Origin: Tubulanus polymorphus
Taxonomy: Eukaryota > Nemertea > Palaeonemertea > Tubulaniformes > Tubulanidae
Assembly: GCF_964204645.1 (NCBI RefSeq)
Contig: NC_134033.1
Coordinates: 11,961,155 to 12,025,154, forward strand
DNA length: 64,000 bases
Reading direction: 5' to 3'
Positions 26,063 to 39,845 of this stretch are shown here, in pieces. Position numbers and translations under genes: made by a program. Position 1 is the first letter of the stretch. Every line of letters begins with the position of its first letter. The notes under the pieces are model-generated. The model was given only the letters and a program-made list of their open reading frames with translations, had not been told where the DNA came from and searched no databases.

Positions 26063-27404
26063 GATTTTTTTACTCTCTTAGTTTTCCAGGTTTTCCTGAA
26101 TTGGTAATTTATGACCAGTAGTGAGCGATGTGTGAGATTCCCTTAGGTAACAAGCGGACATACAGTACAGTAATATCAACGCCAGTGCGGGAAGGTGACA
26201 AGTGGCATTAATTTCTAGTCGATATTCTGACGCCGCCGATGAACGGCATTAATTTCTAGTCGATATCGAAACCACCGACGCTTAGCAATAAGATTATGTT
26301 AGCGTTTCCGCAACGTGTCATATTTGATTAAGCTCTTCAACGCGTGCCCTGCTGTGCTGAACGTTTAGCATCGTTCAGCGCCTTGTTCCTTACGCTAATT
26401 TTGAAACTGTTGAAAAATTGACGCCTTGAAAAATAACACATATATTGCTTAACCGATAATAAATGATACGATATAAATGAAATATAGCTATACATGATCA
26501 ATAAAGTTACTTTTGATTTATCAATAATTGAATTGAATTGACCGATATATTGATGATATCCTCTCGCAAATAATTACATGTGTTGAAATTTATCAAATGC
26601 AAGTTATGAAATATATATCTACACTACAATTCACAATTCTAATTGTTGTTATTTTGATACGCCTGTATTGATGACATCGTGCCCATTGACTCACACAGAA
26701 CCCCCTTACATAACTCATACTAGGTATCAATGTATATTATCATTTTTACGGTGAAAACACGTAAAAACATGTAAAATCACCGTAAAAACACGGTTTTTAC
26801 GGTGTCAAAAAAACATTCCGAACGTTAGCAATATAAAGCAATGATGTGGCATTTATATTAGTCAAGCAAGGGTAGATTCGCTGACCAGAGGAGAAATCAG
26901 TTGTGGAAACCAGTGACTTCAGTCTGGAAGTAGTCTTAAAATCATAATAAAATCATAAAACTGTTCTTAGGTTTTTAGATTGACTACAGAACCAAGACAA
27001 TCTTAGACTGGTCTTAAATCTAATTCCTAGCGGGGTCATCCTTACTAGAAAATACTGAAAACTGTCTCGAGGGATGCATCCTAAATGGATTTGAGAAAGA
27101 ACACATAATCAAACTTTCTTTTTTTCGAAAAAGGGCCCGACTTAGACTGAGATAAGATACTTTTTTCACTTCGTCGACAAGTAGAAGTAACCAAAAAGCA
27201 CTGCACTAGGAGACTTTATTCTCAGAAGACCCTCGACAAATTTCCCCGATCTACATAATCCCAATCTTCAGATCTACATATTTACAAGTGCATTCGTGTC
27301 TCGCATTAAAACTAGAATTCGTATGAACAACATTGGAGACATCTACTGGCTGAACAGGACATTAATTAACATTCGTACTCGTAAGAAAAATATACATTAT
27401 CTAT

Positions 27405-27640
27405 CACAATGAAATCAACCCCTCTCCCCACGAGACATTAACTCCTTCACTGAAATTGAACCTTATGGCACCCCTCAGCGGGGATTTGAGCCAGATAATA
27501 CCATGAGACTCTGCCACAGTACAAACCCCTGTCCAGTAGACACATCGACCCTCAGCAAGGGCATGATGACATTGTGAGGCTCCATCACAGTACAAGCCAC
27601 TACCCTAGCAGCACCATCATTCTACTGATTAGAACCTGAT
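27405..27640 (-). repeat. tRNA-like repeat remnants, tandem
   Basis: The minus strand carries GGCTCAAATCCCCGCTGAGG and two copies of ggtttgtactgtgrcagag-like sequence, the latter also found at 23920-24110. It is consistent with diverged tRNA-derived SINEs. Confidence 0.4.
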
Positions 27641-28014
27641 GACATCACGAAATACTGATATAGCACAAAGCCATATTACAGTAGACAACCTTTATTAATC
27701 GTCCGTCAACCTGCTGAGCACAACTCTGGGCAATAAGCAGGTTCGAGGTTTCTTCATTCCAATTAAGGGGAAAGAAGTCAAATAAGATCTTTCGACAAAG
27801 AGAAACTTTGGCGTCAGTAAAAGTAAATCAACTACCATCGAAAACTGAACCAAAACTGAAATAACAAATATACCTAATTGGCAAAATCCACAGTTGACGA
27901 CTTGATAATTCATCAATCAGAAAGTTTCAGAGTTTATCTAAACTCCATAATCAGACTGTGGGTTTTGCTAATCAACTCTGAACACTGAGCAACAAAAGTC
28001 AACAATAAACGTAC

Positions 28015-28123
28015 CTGCTGAGGTGATGTCGTCGTCGGTGAATTCTCCCATTTCCGAATTCATGCTAGGATCGCTATAAAAACTGTTCCATTTACTGCTG
28101 GACACCGCTGCTAATACGGCTCC
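28015..28123 (-). CDS. CASK: CASK exon 8: linker from kinase to L27
   Basis: Acceptor TTTTCTAG|GGA, donor GCAG|GTACGT. The exon encodes GAVLAAVSSSKWNSFYSDP then SMNSEMGEFTDDDITSA, ending in G that completes GCT (Ala) with exon 9. GAVLAAVSS finishes the calmodulin-binding helix. NSFYSDP matches the NSFYGDP of known CASK, and the following acidic linker is divergent, as is normal between the kinase and L27 domains. The next exon lies 18.6 kb away. Confidence 0.95.
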
Positions 28124-30190
28124 CTAGAAAACAGAAAACCACGGATAATATAATAAATATACCAGTGTGATACATGAACTTTGATCCAGTCACCCACGCG
28201 CGCTTTATTCGTATAAAACAAAAATATTAATAAAACAATGCAGTGACAGCCTTCATAAGAGTCCCGCTGTCTTGGCGAGCAATATCATCTTCAGTTTGAT
28301 ATCGAGATTACGTCAATAAGACATTGCCTGCTGCGTATCCATATTTTTTCTATAAATGCAGTAGCAAAATTCCGTATCAGAAATAATTAACTGAATGGTC
28401 CATATCAGGAAAATATGAAAATACAGCATAGTAGGTTTGTCTTTGAACCAAAAAATGTTTCGCAAGTCGACTAGGGCTCCCTAGTAGCGCCGCTGCGGCA
28501 TGTGAGGATCAGCCACATGTTGCAAGTAGTTACTCAGTTATCAGCGCTTCAATTTCTTCTACATTTCGATTGAGAAATGTAGAAGAATTTTTCTCCGAAG
28601 TAAATCAATTATCAATGAAAACATCCGTAGAGAAAAGCAGATCTAATGTATCTTATGACTGGCTCATGTAGTGTATTTAGATTGGGGAGCCTTGAAATCC
28701 AGTTAGTTATAAGTTGACTATGATTCAATGATTAACCTATGCTCAGTGTGATCAGCTGGAGGTGGGATTGCACTTGATTACAACAAGTCCCATTAACATC
28801 AAACTCAAATAAAATCAGTAGTCCCAATTGATGAGTCAGTCTAATGTGTTAGTTAGTGAATGAAGTAAGAATACAGATTCATTGATGCCGACATTTCTGT
28901 TATTTCTTCAAGTATCGATAAACTTTCAAGTTAGTTTTCGTGTCATACACATGCTAGTAATTGTGGTGTTATCGGATGTGTATAGATGGCGCAATATGAT
29001 TTAAACACTGCCTCGTCATCTAAATCAATAGAATTCCAACACAAATCAACGTGACTTACTTTTAATTTGCGTCTGGCGTTAAAACGTTTCATTTCTTCGA
29101 CCGTTTCGTGCAGATGAAACTTCGCTGCTTTTCCTTTCTGCTGAAACAAACACAAAACGAACTTTAATTGGTGAGAAAATTGAGACCGACCCCCTAAACA
29201 ACATTCAGGTTCGAGATTTCCTCTTCCCCTTTATCCACTTAGCACCATTCAGATAATTATCAGCAGGCTCAAGGTTCTTTTTCCCCCAACCCACTTCAGT
29301 GCCTAGCATTATCAGCTGGTTTGAGGGATCCAATTCCCATTGCCCCCCTGCTGATGACATCATTGACGAGTTTGGGGGGTTTCTTTTTTCCTCAACCTTC
29401 TAAGGGCATTACTAACTGGTTTGGGGTTCATGAACTGTCGATCCACATAGATCTATGCGTTCATGTTAGCATCAGTGATCCCCCACTGCTGACCTACATG
29501 GATATATACATTTAAAATGCATCTTCTGCATCGGTGAATTATATCGCACACATTTCCTAGTCCTACTGCCAGATGGTGGTGAAAGCTTAAGCAAGTGAAA
29601 TTTCAAATTTTTGCCTATTCTGATTGCAATATGAAATGAGCATTCTGATGACGAATCATAAGCAGCGCTTTGAAGGTTAGAAAATACATGTTAGAAGAAG
29701 AAGAAGATGTTTATTCATCGTTTCCCGACCAATCGAAACATTTCCAGAAAATTCAAGTCCCAGCGAGTGGGAAATTGATTCATATGGACCTGTGCTCAAG
29801 GTGTTAATGGGAAAGGCACAGATTTTTCAAAGAGGCTGCGGTAATATTTCTCAGAACAGTGATGATAATCATTAACATTGCAAATCATTATCTTATTGGA
29901 AACTTTTCGGACTTCATCTTTCTCATCATAACAGTGTGGAATTCTCTAAATATAATCAGATCCTAGTGTTTCATTAATGGTTCGGATGGCGCAAATTATC
30001 AAAGGGGTAGCAGTCACATTTCGCTGAACAGCGATGAATTTGCAGTGCAAACTATTTTCTTAAAGGACCCTTTTCGGACTTCATCTTTCTTGTTATATTA
30101 GTGTGGTTTCTCTACACATCTATATCGTTGCAACACGGACTTAAGAATGTTCCATTGAAGGTTACGATTTTGGATGGCGTCTTTACATAC
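28124..30190 (-). other. CASK introns 6 and 7 (around exon 7)
   Basis: Intron 7 is 28124-29059 and intron 6 is 29141-30190. Intron 6 holds degenerate repeats near 29200-29480 with recurrent tTcgag/caggtt motifs resembling the tRNA-like repeat remnants elsewhere, and an AAG-rich patch at 29694. Intron 7 contains a short inverted repeat around 28555-28580 (cttctacatttc / gaaatgtagaag). Nothing else is recognisable. Confidence 0.8.
29060..29140 (-). CDS. CASK: CASK exon 7: autoinhibitory / calmodulin-binding segment
   Basis: Acceptor GTTTCAG|CAG, donor AAA|GTAAGT, phase 0 at both ends. The 27 codons read QKGKAAKFHLHETVEEMKR then FNARRKLK. In CASK this region follows the kinase lobe and, with the start of exon 8, forms the CaM-kinase-like autoregulatory helix (FNARRKLKGAV). 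The stretch between NHPW and HLxETVE is about three residues shorter than in human CASK. Acceptor use three bases later (after CAGCAG) would drop the leading Gln, a plausible tandem-acceptor variant. Confidence 0.95.
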
Positions 30191-30483
30191 CCATGGATGG
30201 TTTAAAGCTTCTTCGATCGTGATTCGTTGGTCGGGGTCGAACTCGAGCATACGCTGCACGAGGTCCTTCGCCTCTTCCGTGATGTAATCCCACTGTTTCG
30301 GATTCATGCGGTAGTTGCCGCGCGCGATCGCGTCGAACAGACGATCTTTCGTGCCGCAAAATGGAAGAGAACCGCTGAGCAAAACGAACAACAATACGCC
30401 GCAGCCCCACACGTCGACGGGCTTACCGTACGGCTCGCGACGTACGACTTCTGGCGCCATGAAATGCGGCGTTCCTATACGAC
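30191..30483 (-). CDS. CASK: CASK exon 6: activation segment and kinase C-lobe
   Basis: Acceptor AATTCAG|GT, donor CATCCATGG|GTATGT. The largest exon (293 nt) encodes [20 protein letters not shown] through [11 protein letters not shown]. It holds the APE motif of the activation segment, [21 protein letters not shown] (alpha-F), the conserved Arg of DPDQRIT and the closing NHPW helix. Reading continues past the donor for about 30 codons without resemblance to CASK, so the GTATGT donor after NHPW is preferred. Orthologous sequence is spread over more than one exon in vertebrates as I recall, so this may be a fused exon. Confidence 0.98.
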
Positions 30484-32284
30484 CTGAATTTATGGAAAAA
30501 ATATTCACACATTTTAAACTTGTTGATTTTGATCGATGAATTCTGTAATTTTCACTTATTTCACATCCTTAAAGTTATTTGTTTTCACATCTATACAAAT
30601 ACCAAGATTTTCTACATTTCTTCGCAAAAACTTAAGCCATTACGGAATAACTCATCACCATCTGGACAGATTGAAATGAGATTTCTTAAACTTTATCACA
30701 GCTTGTGAATGAATTAAGCTAGAGGAAATCGACAAGACATTTTTCTTGAATTTTTCACTGACAATTTCATATTTTTGCTCTTATATAAAATATATAATCT
30801 ATCTTAAACTTTGAATATACTTTATTTTTAAGCAGATATCCATTTTTTAAACATTTTTCCATATTTTCTACATTATCCAAATCGATTTTCATTCAAAGAT
30901 TCAAGACACTTTGCCATTGCTTACTAACGACCCTCTTCAAGTAAGTTGACCTGTACTGATGAGTAAGAAGACAGATTTCAGTGTCAAATAAAAAGACTTG
31001 GCCCTATAACACAAGCAATTACAGTCAACTTCCCTGCAGTCCTGCATGACTTATCCCAAGAATGACGTTCACTCAATCAAATGAATTGTAAATACAAATT
31101 GCAACTCTAAATAGTGAAACTAAAGCGATGTGACCACTGATTTGATGAAGAGAGTTTGACTACATTCGTAAACTGGCCATATTTGTTAGATCCACTGCAA
31201 ACTTGAAAAGTACATCGCGCAATGAGAATCACAATCAAATTTTCATGGAAGAATTTTTCTAATCGCTGTTTTGGTGCGATCAATCACCGACGAATTAGTG
31301 CAATTATTTCTAGCGATCCAATTAATCACAGGGGCGTAAATTGAGCTGAAAGCTTAAGTCGTCGTGGACCAACGGTTGCTCGGGAAACGAACGTTGCAGC
31401 TTCGTTGGTTGATGGATGGTGCGGCGATCAACGCCACCAGTCTCTCCCCAACCGACCGACCGATCGTCCGATGTTAGATTACAGAATTATCCTACTCGTG
31501 ATTCAGAAGCGATTAATTATCATTATTTGGTGTTAATTTCATATAAGCGTCGAGGGATGAGTTAACGTCTGAAGCCTAGAGGGAAACAGAAACCAGTCCC
31601 ACAGTTCTGCCTAAGGATTGAATCGACTATCACCAATTGAAAATGTACTCTAGGTACACATTTAATCAAGAACAGTGGATCTGGGTCTTAAATAGCAGAC
31701 CTGGTATTTCTTTTTAGGAGTGGTTTTCACCTGAAATATTATCATAATAGCAGTTTATTCAACACATTTGGGTGGAATTTGTCAAAAAAATTTCAAATCA
31801 TCTCCAGCGCTTGCGGGCATTAATAAATCAGCTCGAAGTGTTTGAATTTTGGAATAACGATGCCAAAAACTATTCGCATTAAGGGGATGTAGAAACTACA
31901 GGAATCTGTCGTCATTAATCGCTTATTGTGTCTGACATGGCGTAACTACATGAAAAAAACCAAATCACTGTAACACCTCTATAAAGGCTAAGGTATTTCA
32001 TAAGTAAACGGCTAGTTATCATATTTCTGAAAATAAAACCGTTCTCATCACGTAGATAGTTTTCATCAATTCACCGTCGGCGATGTCGTTTGATTAATCA
32101 GCGAAAAACCGATCCAAGGTAACGTAACAGAATGTCAAACTAAGATTGATGAAGGATGATGGGAGAATGTCTACTGACAGACTGATTGACTGATAGCGCG
32201 GATTCGTACACACAATACAGTGATGTCGATAAATGTAGCAATGATGATATGTGTACTGGGTTGGTTTCATTTTTCAGCAGTGTA

Positions 32285-32590
32285 GATCAAATACTATCTA
32301 CCCAATAAGATAAAAACCCACTATCTACAGATTAAAAGAATTTAAAAACAAGAATTTATTTATTCAATCTAAAATATATAGATTACACGACGTTTCGATC
32401 TCACCCTAGAGATCATCATCAGGTGTGAGATCGAAACGTCGTGTTTATTATATATTTTAGATTGAATAAATAATTTAGATTTTAGATTGAATAAATTCTT
32501 GTTTTTAAATTCTTTTAATCCGTAGATAGTGGGTTTTTATGTTATTATCCATTCACCACGTTTGAGTGTGGTTATCGTTCTACTATCTAC
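32285..32590. mobile_element. Inverted-repeat relic, Penelope-like or MITE
   Basis: Two arms that are nearly reverse complements surround the centre at about 32421. The left arm is gtagatagtggg-type / ttaaaagaatttaaaaacaag / tttattcaatctaaaatata / cacgacgtttcgatctcac, and the right arm is its complement, ending near 32545. The left arm alone contains tagagatcatcatcagg, so on the minus strand it reads CTGATGA, a GATCTC/GAGATC stem and GAAACGTCG. A truncated copy is at 46988-47135. Such GAAACGTCG stem-loops are known from Penelope-like retroelement termini; this assignment is tentative. Confidence 0.6.
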
Positions 32591-33316
32591 ACATGAAACT
32601 ATTCAGATCCTTCCCTAAATATCGATATGAAGCCTAGAATCACAGCCCTTTTCCATTCCAGTAGGAACTCTGAACTATCACTTTTAGAAAGTATGCTCAT
32701 AAAATATCAATTCTACGACTGGTATCCAGTGTTCATAATCCCACATCATTCTCAATCAACAATTAGTTCGAGGTAATGCCCTAAACATATGTGATGCCCG
32801 GACAATAAAAAATGGTAGAAAGGTGATTAAATATTCAAAGTCTGAATGGGTAGAATCATGCAATGGATTGATTGATATACCCTAATGTAGAAAGGGTGCT
32901 AAACATCCATTAGATAAATGGCAACATGTAATTATTGTCGGGATGTTTTATTCATCCCTCACCTCCAAATCAGGATTTATTAATATACGAGGTTGTGTTG
33001 AAATGTTCCATTATTAGTAATAATCGATATTTTCATTAGTTTGTTATATGAAATCATTTTTATATGAATGATCAGTTAGGTTCATTGTTAATGTTTGGTT
33101 AGTGTCTCTACAATATTGCAATGGCAAACTGCAAAACCGGCTATCCAACCAAATGGTGTGACTATAACAGTCAGTCTGATGTTGTCGAAATGAGTTCATT
33201 TTTTTCAATCAGGCTGCCGAATCTGAATATTATCATACAAACCACTAACATGATTAACTTTTATACACTATGTTAGGTCTAGATTTCAACAGAGAAAAGT
33301 AGATTTGATTTTAATA

Positions 33317-33352
<36 letters not shown>
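33317..33352 (+). repeat. (AAT)n microsatellite
   Basis: About twelve AAT units in intron 5. Confidence 0.9.
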
Positions 33353-33353
<1 letters not shown>

Positions 33354-34638
33354 TTTATTTTTATATAGCGTTACTCTCATTACAGACTCGTAATTGAAAC
33401 TGAAGCACAGAAAACTCGAGTAATTACTACAAGGGAACCTCGTAGATCCTCGCTTGCCACAATAGCAATCGTCAATTCTGCAGGTGAAACATATTTTCAA
33501 GAATTTTTCTATTTTCTATGCCTTATGGGTCCTACTGTCAGGCACGCCATCTAGTGGGAAAGCCGGTATCATATCTCCGTCATTGTTTGATCTAAGATCA
33601 ATAAATTCTATGATTGTAGAAATAGATTTGAAAATCTCGTTGAATCGGTGAAAAATGCCAAGTGATTCAGCATTACAATATTGTCGAGATGACACCAGCA
33701 GTGTGGTATACAGTATAGGGTGTTAATGCAATACATTAGGAGCCATTAGTTGCTGAAAGGCTGTCACTGGTAATAATGTATCCTATCGCGGTATTCAAGA
33801 ATTCTTACTCAAATCCTAGGGTTTACCAAAATAATTTTTACCAATCGAAAAAACCCCACGATCAAGTTAAAACTGATGCCAGTTCTACTGCCACGAGTTA
33901 AATCACGCAAGTGAAAATAATAGCGTATGAACCAACTATAACACGCGAATCAAACTAACTCGTAGAACCGCAGAATTGGGTTCTTAACACTACATTTTTG
34001 TAAGGGTAGTTAGTATTTAAAACAACCTCTAAGCAACCATCTCCAGAATTTGTTTAATGTTTTTTTTGTCTTTCTCTTACCAGCGCAATCTTCGCGTAGA
34101 GATTGCCATTCTTGTAGATGGTAATTAATTCGAGTATCTGCAATAATTGGTTCAATGAAGAAATTTTACTCTTCATAAAACTTCGACTTTCCGATCATTC
34201 TAGTATCAGATTTGATACTTTTGGGGTAATTTTGACCCTTCAGAAAAATTGACTTTACATTTTTCGTCACTTCAGTTCATGTAAAATCTATCGAAGAGTG
34301 AAACCTTTTTGTGGAACCGGTCTATAAAACCAGACTTTAGAAGCGAATTAGCCATATTGAGCTTTCTAAAACCCTTCGATCGCTAGACCCAAGAGTTCCC
34401 AGTGACTGTTACATGTGTTACTTCTCAAGCTGGCATAAAAAATGGCAGTTTTTGCCGGATCATTGGGCAAAGTATCCAATTTGTTATCAGTTTCTTTTTA
34501 TTCTTAGAGCATCATTTTCTATTATCTTAATAACACGGATGGCACGTTGCATTAATGGTTTTCCCCACAGCGATCAAAGCGCCATCTTCCGAAGCGATAA
34601 AAGTACCCGACAAATTTGGGCCGAACGTCGTTTCGTAC

Positions 34639-34814
34639 CTCCTGAGATTTGACCGGATTCCGGCAGTTGAATGGCGACGCCGAAACCACCGAGTTTGACT
34701 GGAGCGGAATTTTCTTTGGAAGCCAATAGTACGCAGTGGGGTTTCATATCGCGGTGTATAATATCATTTTCGTGGCAGTAACGAAGAGCCTCGAGGATTT
34801 GTCGAACGTAATGA
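34639..34814 (-). CDS. CASK: CASK exon 5: catalytic loop and GFG motif
   Basis: Acceptor ATTTTCAG|T, donor GGAG|GTACGA. The 58 full codons start [14 protein letters not shown] and end [11 protein letters not shown]. The catalytic loop reads HRDMKPHCV: His-Arg-Asp is kept, but the usual Asn is Cys. The metal-binding motif is GFG instead of DFG. Both changes are the known hallmarks of CASK, whose kinase domain works without Mg2+ and phosphorylates neurexin weakly. The [20 protein letters not shown] stretch is nearly invariant in CASK. The residues LPESGQISG after it vary more. Confidence 0.98.
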
Positions 34815-36898
<2,084 letters not shown>

Positions 36899-37102
36899 TC
36901 AACAGCCATGGTTTCACAGACCCGGGTTCGGAAGCTGTTAATTAAATTTCTATCTACTCTTGAGTCGGTTGCAAATCGAAAACGAACTGATTTTGATTCC
37001 ATACGAGCAAGTCGCGAGTGGAAAGTCAACTGATTCTGACTAATGAGAATCAAATCTAAACACACTTTCTGCGGCACTTGGTCCAGTTTCAATTTCATCA
37101 AT

Positions 37103-37340
37103 TGCCACGATCATACAGAGTCAAATTTAGCCTGTGCCTAATAAGACAGGACATTGACACGTAAATCATTCATTACTAAAATGCTATCAAAATGATGCTG
37201 TGGTAAGTGTATTCAGTCACAATTAGCATCCACACGTATTAATTCAACCAGTGATACAATTTGGCATGGGTATGATCCAACATTTTTGACATGGGCCAAA
37301 TTTGGCACTGACAAAAACGCTTGCGAGATCGGGACTAATA
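37103..37340. mobile_element. GGCCAAATTTGGC-family MITE abutting exon 3
   Basis: The left end is GCCACGATCATACAGAGTC and the right end is the CAAAAACGCTTGCGAGATCG type. It shares tgcctaataagacagg, aaatcattcattactaaaatgctatc and catgggccaaatttggcac with other copies. It ends about 30 bp before the exon 3 donor. Confidence 0.6.
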
Positions 37341-37372
37341 GCTGTTGATATAGACTGGCATCTCATACTTAC

Positions 37373-37497
<125 letters not shown>

Positions 37498-37715
37498 CTA
37501 AAATTACCAATTCGATTTCAAACAAAAATAATGCGAAAAATCTTTTTTTTTCGATATAAGAAACAAGTACAGAAGACTCCTTCCTTGTAACACGAATCGA
37601 GTTGAAAACAAATTTATCAAAATAGGGAACCACAGCTTATCTCACCAGATGACATCAAAATGAGTTTATTTTCCCTCAAAATTGAAGTGGATTTTTGGGT
37701 TCCCAAATCCAAATA

Positions 37716-38004
37716 TTAACCCTTTCATTGCTGACTAGTTAATACACTATAGTGCTAGAGATAATTTGAAAATTTTTTAAAATTCCACCCTAGTGTGTTG
37801 AATTACGGGAATACCACTATAGTGCGTCTACACCGCGGCGCGGTGTATCGTTAGTTACTCGTATTTCACTATGTCTGACAGATGCTGCCATTTTTCAAGA
37901 GAGATAATTACTAATTACATCAATACACCGCAGTGTGGTGTACTAGCAAAATCCATCACTGATTTATACACCCCACTGCGGTGTAGACGCACTGAAAGGG
38001 TTGA
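37716..38004 (-). mobile_element. piggyBac-type MITE, copy 3 (intron 2)
   Basis: A 289 bp inverted copy of the same family. It has TTAA at 37716-37719 and a mutated TTGA at 38001-38004; the ends read CCCTTTCATTGCTGAC and GACGCACTGAAAGGG. It lies 238 bp upstream of CASK exon 3 in transcription order. Read by eye against copy 2 in reverse complement, most positions agree over the full length. Confidence 0.88.
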
Positions 38005-39352
38005 ACAAGCCTCCACAAAATAACCAAGTACCTTAAAATTACCTTGAATAAAGGTTTCCCATTATTTCCAAGCTTAAAACAAAAACCACCGTTTCAAATT
38101 GATTCGAGTTAGGAAGAATTTACTGTATTTGTCTATCAATATCAACCAAAGAAGGTGTTAATCTTTATTTTCTTCGTTTAAGTGAATATTCTAATTCTTG
38201 ATCTTTAAACGACACTCTCGGATCTCGCGCTGAAAAAGCGAAATCGTGTAATTTGTTTTTCCCTATTTTTTTCATTTCAACCGCGAATCTAATTTGAATT
38301 CCATCGGCCACGAACAACACGGAACTGCTATATACGTGTCACAGGTGAAAAAGCGTGCAAATCAACAAACACCGACGACAGTACACCATTAAATCCTCCG
38401 AGGCCCTGTCTCATGGAAAAGTTATCAATTACCATACGTAGCTAAGTTCGTCATTTTCAAAACGCAGTCAATGCCAATCATAATGTGCCATTGTTTTCAA
38501 TGCCAGGGTCCATTTACATGAATAAATCTAAGCTTAAATTAGTTAACTTTGAATTTTTGTCCTCATTCAAAACCAAACATTTTAGATTAGCTTTATTATG
38601 AGATAATAGGAGTTTTTATTTTCTATGAAAAGATTCACGAAATCTTACTCAAATTCGATGAAAATACCACTCTTCGTATTCTTATTTTTCTTTATACGAA
38701 CCATGGCGTACAATGGACTTTGACTCGACAAAAATGAAAGTATCAATCTCCTCAAGCTTAAGAAAATTTTGGAATAAAATTTCGGTTGAATAAACTGGAT
38801 TGGTTATTTCATTTTTTTGCCAAGTCCCTCGATACAAATTTGGGCAAACATTTTCATGAGACAGCGCCCGCGAGCAAGATCCACAGTGGAACCATAAACT
38901 AAATTCTATACAGTTGAGTTTAATCTATAATCGAAGAACAGTGTATTATCTGGTTTCAGGACATATATATTATGAAACGCGAACACCAAATGAAATTCCA
39001 CTAAAGAAAGAAAATGAAAGAAATGAAATTCTAATATCAATGGTATTAACAGCTATTTACAGTAGTTGTAGCTAATACACACCCCATAGACAAGTGCACC
39101 TATTGCCATTATATCATTAGGATACCACTAAAATTGATTATCTCATTTCAAATCTTTTCATCAATGACCTTAGTATCCCCAAAATATGCTGGTGGAAAGA
39201 ATTCAGAATTCCTGACACTGGACCGATAAGAAACCCATGTTTTCTGAGAATAATAGGGCATTTGTTAAGTGAATAGAGCGCTTGACAAGTCAGTCGACAC
39301 ACCTGACTGGTCACCGCACTGACCACACAAACTTCCAAACTCAATCAATCAC

Positions 39353-39432
39353 TAGGAGTCGGTGGTCTAGTGGTTAGCATTCAGAACTTGGATGCTAGAG
39401 GTTCCAGGTTCAAATCCTGACCATTGAGGGCT
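39353..39432 (+). repeat. tRNA-like SINE head
   Basis: The A-box-like TGGTCTAGTGGTTAGCAT and B-box GGTTCAAATCC are correctly spaced and resemble tRNA-Glu. The T arm pairs four of five, but the acceptor stem has several mismatches, so it is not a functional tRNA. An AT-rich tail follows. Confidence 0.6.
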
Positions 39433-39553
39433 GGCTATAAATTGATATTTTGATGGAATAAAAAGGGACAAATTTTTTTAAATAGATTACAAAATCTTTC
39501 CAAATTAATTGAAATGATCCGTCACTACGTCACGTTAGTGAAGGTCTTGTTTA

Positions 39554-39845
39554 AGCCGTGAACACATGGAAATGATTTGGCCCACATCAAACTGGCTTAA
39601 ACCAGCTGAGAGTTAAATTTGGCCGGTGCCTAATTGGAGATCGCGTTCACACGTAAATCACTCTCATTTCTAAAATCCTTTCAAAATGATGCTTCACGGA
39701 ACCAATTAACTTTGCGCGGAATAATTTGACCTGTGCCAAAATTTGGCAACGGCCTGGTCCAATATTTGTAGCTGGACCGACAGGCCCGAGTCTCATCTAA
39801 CATGGGTCGAGTTTAACCGCAATCAAAAACGCACATGTAATGGCG
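39554..39845. mobile_element. GGCCAAATTTGGC-family MITE
   Basis: The left end is GCCGTGAACACATGGAAATG and the right end GCACATGTAATGGCGCC. The interior shares ggtgcctaattggagatcgcg, acacgtaaatcactc and gatgcttcacgg with the copies at 1285 and 37103, giving a full-length element of about 290 bp. Confidence 0.6.

Larger units (their letters stand above)
9375..28014 (-). other. CASK intron 8, 18.6 kb, repeat-laden
   Basis: This intron is bounded by the exon 8 donor GTACGT and the exon 9 acceptor TTTTCAG. It contains minisatellites at 9476-9745, 14040-14690 and 16385-16945, a near-perfect hairpin (11919-12003), a GA-rich tract (21318-21770), a TAA microsatellite (22764-22960), a CT-rich tract (24522-24765), a poly-C run (26047-26062), tRNA-like repeat remnants (27405-27640) and CpG-rich single-copy stretches near 15.9, 17.7, 19.8 and 20.5 kb. 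No complete second gene is supported. The stretches 10.0-11.9, 12.0-14.0, 18.1-19.3 and 25.0-26.0 kb show nothing I can name. Confidence 0.85.
30484..34638 (-). other. CASK intron 5
   Basis: This 4.15 kb intron holds a large inverted-repeat Penelope-like or MITE relic at 32285-32590 and a short (AAT)n tract at 33317-33352. It also holds a solo end (CCCAGTCCCACAGTT type) near 31590 and a motif near 34315 (ccggtctataaaacc) shared with the hairpin at 11919-12003. The sequence around 31250-31500 is CpG-rich and single-copy-looking. No coding potential was seen. Confidence 0.8.

Noticed and set aside
30183-30539. Open frames in other phases and on the opposite strand of exon 6
   Set aside because: Shadows of the CASK coding exon.
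39353-39432. Functional tRNA-Glu gene
   Set aside because: A and B boxes are good, but the acceptor stem has about four mismatches and the anticodon arm does not fold well; a SINE head is more likely.
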